DNA of 64,000 nt from Chrysaora quinquecirrha (Eukaryota; Cnidaria; Scyphozoa; Semaeostomeae; Pelagiidae): contig JACTAT010000108.1 in the NCBI GenBank assembly GCA_014526335.1, forward strand, positions 610,290 to 674,289, given 5' to 3'. The notes below the pieces were generated by a model. That model was not told the DNA's origin. It made no database searches and saw nothing but the letters and a program-made list of their open reading frames with translations. The number at the start of each line of letters is the position of its first letter. Position 1 is the first letter of the stretch. Of this stretch, positions 22,701 to 32,276 are shown one piece after another. Position numbers and translations under genes: made by a program.

Positions 22701-23060
22701 CAATGCCTTTTTCTTGGTTTTTCGTTGTAGTTTCCCAATTTTTCAGAACACATTGTTTTGGCCAGATGCAAATTTTGCATAACTCAAATTTCGGATTGGG
22801 TTCACCGCTGCCCTAAAAGCCAGACAGAAAACATCCTTTATCTTATCTGTGTGTCTGTGTTCAAGTTTTTTAAATTTTTTTAAATTTCTCGAAAATTTTT
22901 GTGAGAATTCTATATACCATACAAAAACCTGTTGAAACAAACTGAAAAGGATACTTTCTAAGGTGAATATGGTTTCTTCAGCTTCTTTCTCTTTTTTCTG
23001 ACCAGACTGATCTGTTTCATCATTGTTACTGTTTTCTTCCCTTTCATTTTCGCCCGCCAT
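19787..23060 (-). CDS. SRP68: Signal recognition particle subunit SRP68, first four exons (partial)
   Basis: SRP68 forms a heterodimer with SRP72 on the 7SL RNA of the signal recognition particle, which delivers nascent secretory proteins to the ER. Exons: 23060-22955 (ATG at 23060), 21676-21610, 20560-20447, 19982-19787; phases agree at every join. The 161 residues start MAGENEREENSNNDETD (acidic, like other SRP68 N-termini), then LEILPLIKEAQQRHGLRHGD, QYCARRLGRIRHSLHF, KGKKLTKEM, and NAERVWSYAMELKLLANTEP, RKKFHMTRKLKKS, DKVDARTKLESQ. These match the RNA-binding domain of animal SRP68 very closely. The remaining 450 or so residues are not in the window: the sequence runs into the N gap and then the CEPT1-like gene. 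The intron between exons 3 and 4 holds two SINE copies, and intron 1 holds one. Confidence 0.96.
20047..20160 (-). repeat. tRNA-derived SINE family A, copy 2
   Basis: Minus-strand copy in SRP68 intron 3: GAAGGTGAAGGTGAAATGG tail, GTGCCAGTCACTAGGATTTC body and GGGCTCAAATCCC near the B box. It is diverged and lacks the tRNA-like head. Confidence 0.8.
20199..20380 (-). repeat. tRNA-derived SINE family A, copy 3 (near full length)
   Basis: Minus-strand copy directly after copy 2. It keeps the body (AGACCTCGACGCTGGCCGTG), a degenerate B box, GAGCTC, and the anticodon-like stem region CCACGAGTCAGCTGGATT. The two copies are in the same orientation, about 40 bp apart. Confidence 0.85.
21350..21470. 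repeat. Short repeat related to 60600-60720
   Basis: ACGGGAACAGATCCAAATGG, then TAAAGCGTAGCAAAAAAG and a CGAGG end resemble AATGGATCCGCTTTTCCAGC and GTAGCAAAAAG at about 60640-60670. This is a weak dispersed-repeat match inside SRP68 intron 2-1 sequence. Confidence 0.35.
22301..22426 (-). repeat. tRNA-derived SINE family A, copy 4
   Basis: Minus-strand copy in SRP68 intron 1: AAGGTGAAGGTGATATGGTG tail, TAATCGAGACCTCGACCCTG body and a B-box region GACTCAAACCCTGACC. Confidence 0.85.
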
Positions 23061-23257
23061 CTTGGTACACGTTTGGGAGAATAATAAAAAACACGATGTA
23101 CTCTGTGTATTACTTCCCGAAATAAAACACGCTGACATGAGATATCATGCGTTATTTTGCAAATCGATTGTTATGGATATTCTATGAAAAGGCAGATTTT
23201 GATGCATGTTCAACAATTTTAGTGAGTTGAGTTCTGCTGAGCTGTGTTTTTCACAAA
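23061..23257. promoter_or_regulatory. Shared 197-bp bidirectional promoter of SRP68 and RPP21
   Basis: The start codons of SRP68 (minus, 23060) and RPP21 (plus, 23258) are only 197 bp apart and point away from each other. Both products are universal ribonucleoprotein subunits, so a shared housekeeping promoter is likely. No obvious TATA box is placed for either gene. The arrangement is seen; the joint regulation is inferred. Confidence 0.7.
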
Positions 23258-26200
23258 ATGTCGGAAAGTTCAGAAGCTGCGACAACAAGCTTCAACAAGA
23301 AAAAGAACAAGCAAAAGGCGTTTCACATCGTTAACAAAGAGGCATTTGAAAGAGTAAACTTTCTTTATCAGGTAGACCTGGATATCTTTTAGAAAAACAT
23401 CTCAAATAAAATTTTGCTAAGTTTGCTATATACACCTGATAAAGGTATTGGTTGAAGGTGTGGCCGGCGTTGTGGTTTAATCCAGCTGACTCGTGATGTC
23501 AGAAGCTCAGTGCGGTCAGGGTTCCAGCCCAGCCTTAAATCACCTTTTCACCTTCACGTCTTCCAGCCTCCTCCCTGTTAGTGATTTGAAAAATTGCGAT
23601 TCCGATTCCGTTAGTATTTTCACATTGCCTCTGTCAGTGCCTCATTGATTCAAAGCTGGATCTCCACAAGGTTTAAAAACATTAAAGCACAGAAGCCCCC
23701 AAAGTTTTTAGAGAGAACCAAAATATATAATAAATATCATTCTATAATAATAATGATGATTCATGACAACATATTACCTAGTGAGTAACTAACAGTACAA
23801 ACGTTGACATACGCCCCAGAAGAAGCAAAGCTTATCGAGTCTGGGGCGCTTACTTACATATTACGCAAAATAATCAACAGCTACAATTGGAATATGAAAT
23901 TTTAATTTTAATTTTAATTTTAATTTTATCATTCTTATCTATATTGGTACGCAAAATACATTATTTTCTTTTAACAGGCTGCACATATAATGCTTGCTGA
24001 CGAACCAAGGAATGTGGAACTGTCAAGATTTTACACTTCAATAGCAAAGACAATAACAAAGAAACTTGTACTTAAAGTGTAAGTTATAAAGCAAAGAACA
24101 GACATTTATGTAGTAATTTGCATCAAGTGCTTTATCTTCCAAGTAACAATCATAAGATAGATAAATTCCATGCTGGAGAGGAGAGGACCTCAAACTCAAC
24201 CCCAAACCATGGATCACGCTCTGACCTGCCTTACTTTCCTGACATTGTGTGCCCGCTGATAATATAATGATGATACCTCACCCACCACCACACTGATAAA
24301 GACCTTACCCTTGTAATCTGCACGAGTTGTCAGAACATAGAACTTCTTTCCACCTTTCGGTTACCAAGTTTAAGTCTTGTTCATAAACATCCAAATATTC
24401 TTGCATTTGAACTAGGCTCTATAGGAAATCAGACAAAATAAGGCTAGTCTTAATTGAAATATGCTCTCCCGAGGACATTGGAGTATTTCATAATTTGTTT
24501 GCAAGTAAATGCCAAGTTCTTTGGATGATAAAAAGTACAGTCTCTAGAAGTGCCCTGTTTTACTGTACCTAGAAAAAATACCTGGGATAGGCAATGTTTT
24601 CTTGCTATTGGAAAATTAATAGAAAATTGCAATTACTAATGGTTTTTCACTAACTTTCGTCACAACATAGAATTTGTTACTTTTCACTTTGTTTCCAATT
24701 ATTTTTAGCTCTTCTCGACTTTTCCAAAATAATCAAGACATCAATAGTATTGGAATCATTCTATGTGAACTAGTCTTTTAAGTGTGAATTAATTTCTTTT
24801 CTATTCAGCTCACCACAAGTAAAAAAGACTCTGTGCAAATGTTGTCAAATTCTTCTTGTTCCAGGCAAAACTGCTAAATTCCGTGTTAGAGGTAAATCTC
24901 TTTTCTTACTTGAATCTCCTAAGGAATATGTTGTCACCTTAAAGATGAATTTCTAGAACAGTCGGATTTTCAACTACCTCGTGAAACACCTTTTCTTTTA
25001 CCTGTGTACACTTTGTTGCAACAACTCTCTATCTTTACAATCGAAAATAGCAAACAAAGAATGTTGCTATAAAGATTACTGTTCAGTTAATACTAAAGGT
25101 TATAATTTTGTACTGTATGAAAAAACTATGACTGAATAAAACTTTTGTTAAATTGACCTTACGGAGAACGTTTTGAGATTTTTGACCCGGATTTTGATCA
25201 GAATGAACCAGTCACAGAAGTGCAGCTCCTCTGGTCTTGCGATTTAAACACCAGTCTGTTCACTGAGTACATCATTATCTATATATATAAAACAGAACTG
25301 TTTGTATGTATGTATGTAAGTATGTATGTATGTACATATGTTATAAATGTTCGCTTATAACTCAAGAACCACTCCACGGACCGCAACAAAAGGTATCTTT
25401 GTAATCGGCATTTTCCTCGGCGAAATAATTTTTCAAAAACGCTATGAATTAAAAGAATTAAATAATAGGTAGTAGAAATGAAATAACAGCGACGTAATTA
25501 CGATTTCTTGAAGCCATGTTGACGTCAAAATAATCAACATTATGCTTATTAGTTAAACGTTTCGGCTAAAAAAAGCTGATTCATACGAGAAACGTCAAAT
25601 TAAACATGTGAATGAATTGTATCCCAGAAAAGTCCCCACTCTATTAAAGGAAAGTTGAAAAAATTTCAACCCGGCATCGACGGGTACCAGGGGTATAGTT
25701 AATAGATAATGAAAAAGAGTGGAAGCATCTTTGGTCATACCTAAAAGCTTTTTTTGTCTGAAATCCCCTCAGAGCATAAACTTCAGAATCAGACGGGAAT
25801 AATTGACGAAGGCAGAACTTATGTACGCAGATGCTGATCAAAATGCCCAAATGCGGGGTTTTTTTACGTGCAGTTCTAAAAGATACGCTATGCAGTGCAG
25901 AAATTGGCATCAAACATAATTCGCATTATTTTCACGTACTTGTTGCCCTATACCAATTAATCAACTGTATATTTTTTGCTTTAGTCGGCAAACTGGCCTT
26001 GTCTCATAGTTGAATTTAGCATATTCTAATCACGAAATGTCCACCAGAGCGATTCTAGACCCGAAAAATTAAATAATTTTCTTGGAGTACATGCCCCATA
26101 CCTCCTATTTGAGTGCGTTGAGTTATATTTACGTTTACGTGAATTCTACTTTCTACAACTATTGGGTTATAAGGAAAGTGTGCAGTTCTTAATTTTTCTT

Positions 26201-26497
26201 AAAAAAAACCCTGCCCCAATGCAGTCAGTAAAGTTAGATTTGCATTGTGATTTCTCAAACATTCATCTTAACTTTTGATTTTTTATAGGAAAGCGAGAGA
26301 GGCATGTTGTGGTAACATGCTTGACCTGCAAAACAATAAAAAGATGGAAGTGTGAGAAAGGCAATGATAAACATAAAAATATAGAAAAACACTGTACAAA
26401 AAACGAAGAACTCGTTGATACAACTTCTAAAGATCAAATAAAAGAAATTACCAATGCGAATGTCAATGAAAATCGAGCAACAGATCACAATGTTTAA
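23258..26497 (+). CDS. RPP21: Ribonuclease P protein subunit p21 (Rpr2/Snm1 family)
   Basis: RPP21 is a zinc-binding subunit of nuclear RNase P, which cuts the 5' leader from pre-tRNA. Four exons give 168 aa: 23258-23371, 23978-24078, 24809-24891, 26289-26497, with canonical splice sites and matching phases. Residues 25-37 (VNKEAFERVNFLY) match the REAFQRLNFLYQ start of the human protein. Then comes ARFY-like SRFYTSIAKTITKKLVLK, then CKCC at 81-84 and CLTC at 110-113, the two CxxC pairs that bind zinc. VKKTLCKCCQILLVPG is the most conserved stretch. The C-terminal 45 residues are charged and low complexity, as in other species. Start chosen at the first ATG of the exon. Intron 1 holds a SINE and an ATTTTA repeat, intron 3 a promoter-like repeat copy and a Helentron-like piece. 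Confidence 0.95.
23458..23558 (+). repeat. tRNA-derived SINE family A, copy 5 (with 5' end)
   Basis: This copy shows the head: GTGTGGCCGGCGTTGTGG, like the A box of class II tRNAs (Leu/Ser: TGGCCGAGCGG), then CTGAC-TCGTGAT-GTCAG as an anticodon-like arm and GTCAGGGTTCCAGCCC as B box. It is followed directly by CACCTTTTCACCTTCACG, so most of the body is deleted. It lies in RPP21 intron 1. Confidence 0.85.
23896..23930. repeat. ATTTTA microsatellite (about 5 units)
   Basis: AATTTTAATTTTAATTTT runs for about 35 bp just before RPP21 exon 2. It is simple sequence, no function implied. Confidence 0.85.
25278..25425 (+). mobile_element. Helentron-like terminal piece
   Basis: TCTATATATATAAAACAGAA followed by CTGTTTGTATGTATGTATG and TTCGCTTATAACTCAAGAAC is like the AT-rich and (GTAT)n start of Helentron/DINE elements of invertebrates. 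A related copy lies at 43148-43270 in MOSMO. Both share CTTATAACTCAAGAACCACTC. The family name is from memory of the pattern and is tentative. Confidence 0.45.
25710..25850 (-). repeat. Dispersed promoter-like repeat, diverged copy 3
   Basis: Minus-strand copy in RPP21 intron 3. AGCATCTTTGGTCATACCTA, AAAGCTTTTTTTGTCTGA and GATCAAAATGCCCAAATGCG align with the core of the other copies; the TATA and hairpin are decayed. Confidence 0.65.
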
Positions 26498-27290
26498 CTT
26501 ATTATCATTGACTATTTTTGATGTACAGTTTTCTTTTGAGTTGAGTATGTATTGTGAATAATTATCTTGGAGTAAATTATTTGTTAAGTTAAACACATAG
26601 ATTTCTCTTCCAGGCTTTTGTCGATATATGTGCACAGTCAGAAGTAGTTGCCGAGACTGTTTATTCGGCGATTTGTTGAACTAATTTATCTCAACTAACC
26701 TGTCGACATAAGCGCTTTGAGAAGTTGTTCGTAACTAGTTCCTTTAAGACCGCAGGTAGTCGGCGCACAGTTCCAGATATAGTTGGGCATGCTCTACTTC
26801 TGCGATTAGTTGACAACTGATTCTCTTCCGTCGCAGCAGTCGCAGTCATCTTGCGACTATGAAAATAAATGAAAAATGAAATGAAACATTAAGAGCGAAA
26901 ATATGAAACAGAACTTTCTTAAGTTTAAAGAATCCATTATTGATATGTCGTGAGTTTTTAAGATGCTGAGCACTACTTTCTTATAAACCACTTTCTTATT
27001 AAAAAAACGTGTATGTCGACAAAGCTATGAAGACTGCCACAACGAATAAAGTATGTTAAAATGATATTAAAGTAAGTCTGGGGAATGTTGAAACTAAAAT
27101 TTGGGAAGTGTCTATGTCCATTCACGAGAACGTGGATAAGCACTCGCTTCTTCTAATCGCTCATCCTGACTGAGCGCCCTAAAAATCGAAAATTTTTTAT
27201 AAGCGCCGAGGGCGAATCATTAAAATGATTATAGTAAGACATAGATATTTTCTAGGTTTCTAACTTCTTTTGAGGCTAAAAATAAATCTC
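26498..27290. other. RPP21 3' flank and spacer; a MITE end near 26970-27015
   Basis: TTTCTTATAAACCACTTTCT followed by TATTAAAAAAACGTGTATG at about 26970-27013 looks like one end of the TA-flanked MITE family described at 51017-51362. The rest shows no gene. The left copy of the large tandem duplication begins near 27000. Confidence 0.45.
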
Positions 27291-27450
27291 GGCTAAAAAT
27301 CTATGAAAAAAAAATTAGTAAAGTTATAATCATTTGATCAATCAGAATTACGTCACAATAGTTTTTTACAGAATTCCAATTAACCAATTACGTAACAATC
27401 AAATTTATGTCTATATGCTATTTAAAACGCAATAAGCTAATGGCTATTTC
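27290..27450 (+). promoter_or_regulatory. Putative promoter of the left duplicated gene
   Basis: The block CATTTGATCAATCAGAATTA, CGTCACAATAG, then CCAATTACGTAACAATC and TGCTATTTAAAACGCAA is almost unchanged in the right copy (32050-32185). It holds CCAAT-like boxes, two ACGT cores (TTACGTCA is CRE-like) and a TATA-like TATTTAAA about 110 bp upstream of the ATG used. Confidence 0.55.
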
Positions 27451-27529
27451 AAATTATTTTGCTTTCGCTTACGAGTGCAAAGAGTTATTGTTTCAAATCA
27501 TCCGGAATCGTTTACTTCTTGGTACGAAA

Positions 27530-30500
27530 ATGATACCGAGAAATGTTTTGTTTCGGCGAAGAACTGACCGCTTTCGGTCTTCTTTGTCGTCGTTTTCTCG
27601 CATCGCGGGATTGTTCAGAGGTTGCTTACCGAAAAGCAACATTGTCGCTCCTTTCAAGGAAGACGACAGTGAGATGCTTCAAGATTCCAATCATTCTGCA
27701 GCCAAGGAAATCAACAGTAGAATCATTGGTCTTTTCAAAAGCGTCCGTTCAACACAAAAGAGTTCCGGAGAATTCGAAGAAGAATGGGAAGCTTGAAGCC
27801 AGATGAATTTCATACGAGTTTGTTCGAAGGAAGCCACCAAAGAGATCGATGATGAAGAGCTCTACGAAGATGCCGAGCTCTGGGAAAATAGTGGCATATC
27901 GCTAATGTCAAGCGAACGTATCGAAAATGGTAAATCATTCGTTGTAGCTACACTTTTCAACTCCACTTTACTATAGGCCTTTTCCCCAGTCCATTCTTTC
28001 TCGGTCATTTTCTTTCGCTTGGGTTTTTCCAATTAAATCAAAATAGTAGTTCGAAGCTTTCCCCTCTAAAAGCATTGGAAAGCCTTTAAGGTTTGGAACC
28101 CTTTTGTAATTTAAATAGAGTCTTCACACAGTCGAAAAAATGCGGCTTTAATTCTCGTCTCCCAACTAAGAAATCAAAGATCTGTTTTTATGAGTTCTAT
28201 CTTATCCTTTTAGTAGACCTTGTTGTTTGCTAGTAATTCTAATATTCTTTCCATCATTTTTTGAATGGATGAATACATAATGCTGAGCACAATAATACCA
28301 AATGCTCTTCACATAAAAGTTTCTTTTTGAGAATTCTGCGATACATAACATGTAATCGAGAGCAGGGGCAATTCACTCTCCAAAACAGTGTGCGAGATAT
28401 CCATGAAACAAAAGGATTTCTAAGGGATTTCCGTTAAAACAATGGGATTTTCAGCAAATGTGTTAGAGATGGAATGATTTGCCCGCAGATTTGGAGAGAA
28501 GTCAGAAAAAAGATTACAATTTAGACAATAAACAAAGGAGTGCAAACTGCCAATGCAACAGTTCTTAATAAAAAGCTAAACATGTCTTTTTTTCACAGAT
28601 ACTGCAGCCAATGACAGCCAGGCAAAAATCAATGACCAGACTTCATTGGTGCGAATTTCATCGGAGCTAGCCGATGCGAACAGCTCATTTGATGATATGC
28701 TTGAAGAGTATCTCAAGTGGGAGTCAACGACAAACCCTAAGGAGAAAGAGATCGTATGCTGCTATGGGGATATATCCACAGATGACCTTATCGAAGATCT
28801 ACTGCAATCGCCAGAATTCGCGAGTGGCAGCAATTCAGGTATAAAATACATCATTATTATTGAATGTTGCCAAAGGCTAATGAGTAACTAGTGGCAATGG
28901 CTGCCCATATAGCGAAGAACGGTCGAAGACACAAAGCTATAATTAGCGCTACTATCGAATTTCAGACTGGTAACGACTAAGGCTTGGCCAACGGTCGCCA
29001 ACATTACATCGTTGCTAGCGTTCATTTACCATCCTCACTAAACTCCTGACACCACTAGTTAGGTGGATGATAAGATCACGACTCCACAATACCTTAATGC
29101 AAAATCTTAACTCTCGTTAATCTTTACAGGAACTTCTACCGATCTTTCTGGACTGAAATCAGGAGACTTTTCAGGAATGGCGTGTTCATTTGATTCAACA
29201 AAAAATGATAAAAGTACTGTGGACACATTTGTTTCTGAGATGCCTGATGATAATGTTAACACATCTGAAAGCCTGTTGTCCGGTTCTCGTTGCGAACAGT
29301 ACTGCGGACAAAGCTCTGTAGATATATGGACAGCAGATGACCTACATGAAAGGAGCGAAGATTATGCAGATGACTCATTCGAGAGCTACTGCACAGAAGA
29401 GGACCATTTATCATCCGATGAAGTCAGCTTTCATCATGATGTTGAAAGTGATATCCTTACATCCGAAGGTAAAACCTTGTTCAGTCCTAGCAATATCTAC
29501 TATTGCTATATGTTTCGGAAGCTAATGTGTGACTTGACCCTACTTATAGTCTTTTTGAGGTTTTGATTGATGTTGATATTGATATTGATATTGATATTGA
29601 TATTGATATTGATATTGATATTGATATTGATATTGATATTGATATTGATATTGATATTGATATTGATATTGATATTGATATTGATATTGATATTGATATT
29701 GATATTGATATTGATATTGATATTGATATTGATATTGATATTGATATTGATATTGATATTGATATTGATATTGATATTGATATTGATATTGATATTGATA
29801 TTGATATATAGTTAGAAGTTTGCATCTAACTTTCTTCTTTAGTAACTTCCTAGTAACTCTCGTTTGGCTCCGTCTCCATTTTAGAGGTGAGGGAAATAAT
29901 AGCTGCCGCAAAAGAACGACTTCTGCAAGCAACTCATAAAGTGAAGTCGATTCTCAAGACTAAGAAAAACAACAACAATCCTCAATTTGTCTCCAGCGGA
30001 AAAAAGCGAGTAAGATTTGCAGAATATCATCAAGGACCTGCCTATCGACAAAAGGAAAGTGGAGACAAATTGAAAAGTCGTGGCTACACCAGGTGTGCCA
30101 GCAAAACAAAAACTGAAGAGACTGAGTCCAAATCTGTTGAAGGTTTGTATCTAGAGATATTAAATTATACTGTATGGGATGTTCATCACTATGTTACTTG
30201 CCTGCATGTAGCTATAAACTCTTCGGCCGTTTGGAAGAGTTTGAGGCTGAACTGAGGCTATATTTCTTAGCTTTATCTATTTCAATGTTTTTGGAAGAAC
30301 TAACCTTGTTACTTGACTTTGTCAGTCTATATAATGCATACATTGATAATGCGCATTTTCAATTTTCAACAGAAATGATATCTGCAAGACGACGCTTCAG
30401 CAACGCAGCTGACATGATGAAAGACTATGTCACAGGAGAAGGTCCAAGGTGTCCGTTCCGCGAAGCCGAAAATGACGATGAAACGGCAAATAACGTTGCA

Positions 30501-31448
30501 ACGGTTGCAGCCCACGATGATGTCTCCAATGCCGCAGGATCATCTGAACAAGTGAATTCACGTCCAGACAACACGGTTGGATTACGGAAGAAAAATAGCT
30601 TCGCCGTGTTCATACCATATTGGGAGATGCATAGGCCGCAACGGCAACGCCTAAATCGACCTCTTTTCTTCCAAGGTACACAGCATTTAAGATTCAACAT
30701 TCTATTCTCTAGTGTTTTCCTACAAACCGTATCATTGTAATGGTTGAAGAAGCTGTCATTTAGCATAGATGTCGTTTTTTCGTACATTTGTTGCAATAAC
30801 CATACAGTCAAGCAATGGGCTGAAATTGCCATCAATATTAAGGATCACAAGGAGAAATTGCAGCACTGGCATTTAGTTTAAACGAACATGATAAGGAATA
30901 TCCAGGAAGTCTTTCTGGCCTTTTTAACTTTTATTGTCTATATCTCTTGACTGTCTTCAGGAAACTGCTCTTATAATAAGGTGGAAAGTAGCAAATTGAG
31001 GCTTTGTGCGTTGCTAAGGAACCTCGCTGCCCTTCGTCGAGTACCAAGAGCGAAACAGTTTGTTTTATGCTAGCTTCTCCCCGGGGTGAGGGAGGCACCC
31101 TGCGTATTTTTGGTACTGATGCGGACATGCCATCGAGAAGAGCATCATTTTTACGATGTTGGTATAAAGAACAGTGGAAGAACAGAATCGGTAACATTAT
31201 TGAAAATCTCATACAATGTTAAGAATTAGATATAGGTACATAATTTTGAAAATTCTGCATAAGGTCGACTTTGAATTTCCAAAGTTTTCGTACAAGGAAA
31301 GAGAGGGTATGTTTTGGAGCTTGAAATGGCAGATCCAGTGCCTGTATTTATTTCATACAAATATATTTTAAACCAGTTTTCACGTTGTTTTTACCAACGA
31401 TATACTGAATTTTTTGTAGGTAAAAGCCATGAAAGGGTGTTATGCTAG
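27530..31448 (+). pseudogene. Unrecognised six-exon gene, left copy, with an in-frame TGA in exon 1
   Basis: Exons: 27530-27929, 28599-28838, 29130-29468, 29885-30142, 30373-30675, 31420-31448 (TAG 31446-31448). All five introns are phase 1 and all inner exons are multiples of three. Read through the stop, the product would be 522 aa: basic start (MIPRNVLFRR), then an acidic, Ser-rich, disordered middle (ADDLHERSEDYADDSFES), then basic helices (REIIAAAKERLLQ), KSILKTKKN and KKRVRFAEYHQG at residues about 366-375, and NSFAVFIPYWEMHRP near the end. KRVRF fits the RVxF docking motif for protein phosphatase 1. TGA at 27794-27796 (codon 89) replaces CGA of the other copy; all later exons stay open. 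No family recognised. A recent null allele, a sequencing error or stop readthrough are possible. Confidence 0.6.
29567..29808. repeat. GATATT hexanucleotide microsatellite, about 40 units
   Basis: An almost pure run of GATATT fills much of intron 3 of the left duplicated gene. The same hexamer lies at the same place in the right copy. Open frames through it (I-D-I-D, L-I-L-I, Y-Q-Y-Q) are meaningless. Confidence 0.98.
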
Positions 31449-32039
31449 ACAGCAAAGCAAGAAACTGATGATTAAGATCCATGAAATAGACGACTACCCT
31501 ATGCATTTGAAATAAATGATCAACTGAATTTCAGATCAAAAGTTTTGTTGTCAAATATTACAACTTTACAGTTTGGTGTAAATTTAAACTTTCCATTAAT
31601 AAAAATGTAGTATTTTCTATTGATTAAAATGATTTTTTATGATTTCTAAAAACAGATTTTCTATTTGACTTCCACTCTGCTCTCTGTTTTCAAACGTATC
31701 TTTCACTAACATAAGACAAGCGAATGCTTGACTAAAAAATTAACAGTTGGCTTTACGAAGACTGCCACAACGATTTTTCTTCTTGTTATGTTTGTTGAGA
31801 AGAACGATATTAAAGTAATCTTGGGAACGCTGAAACCAAAATTCGGGAAATATCTATCCACATTTTATGAGAACATGGATGATAAGCGCTCGCTTGTTCC
31901 ATTAGCTGATTCGCTCAATTCGATTAAGCGCCACTAAGTAAAAATTGAAAATTTAATATGGCGAATTATTAAAATGATAACAGTAAGACATGGATATTTC
32001 CTAGGTTTCTAATTCTTTTAAGGCTAGAAACAAATTTTG

Positions 32040-32190
32040 GCTAAAAATCTATGAAAAAAAATTAGTAAAGTTATAATCATTTGATCAATCAGAATTACGT
32101 CACAATAGTTTTATACAGAATTCCAATTAAACAATTACGTAACAATCAAATTTATGTTTATATGCTATTTAAAACGCAACAAGATATAGA
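32040..32190 (+). promoter_or_regulatory. Putative promoter of the right duplicated gene
   Basis: It carries the same GATCAATCAGAATTACGTCA and AATTACGTAACAATC blocks and TGCTATTTAAAACGCAA as the left copy, with only a few changes, so both copies may be transcribed alike. Confidence 0.55.
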
Positions 32191-32276
32191 TGTTTTCAAA
32201 TTGTTTTGCTTTCACTGACGAGAGCAAAGAGTTATTGTTTCTAATCATCCGGAATCGTTTACTTCTTGGTACGAAA

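Larger units (their letters stand above)
27000..31690 (+). repeat. Large tandem duplication, left copy (about 4.7 kb)
   Basis: This segment and 31740-36610 align along their length, offset by about 4.75 kb, including upstream regulatory DNA, six exons, introns and 3' flank. Exons are nearly identical; introns vary by indels, most strongly between 30850 and 31400. Both copies are in the same orientation. Confidence 0.95.

Noticed and set aside
22743..22954. Extension of SRP68 exon 1 as a continuous 131-aa ORF
   Set aside because: The frame after 22955 has no similarity to SRP68, whereas a GT donor there joins perfectly to LEILPLIKE of exon 2.
29563..29932. Open frames of alternating I-D, L-I and Q-Y residues
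   Set aside because: They are translations of the GATATT microsatellite on different frames.
30931..31222. Extra exon between exons 5 and 6 of the left duplicated gene
   Set aside because: The right copy has no equivalent reading frame, and the intron here is the least conserved part of the duplication.
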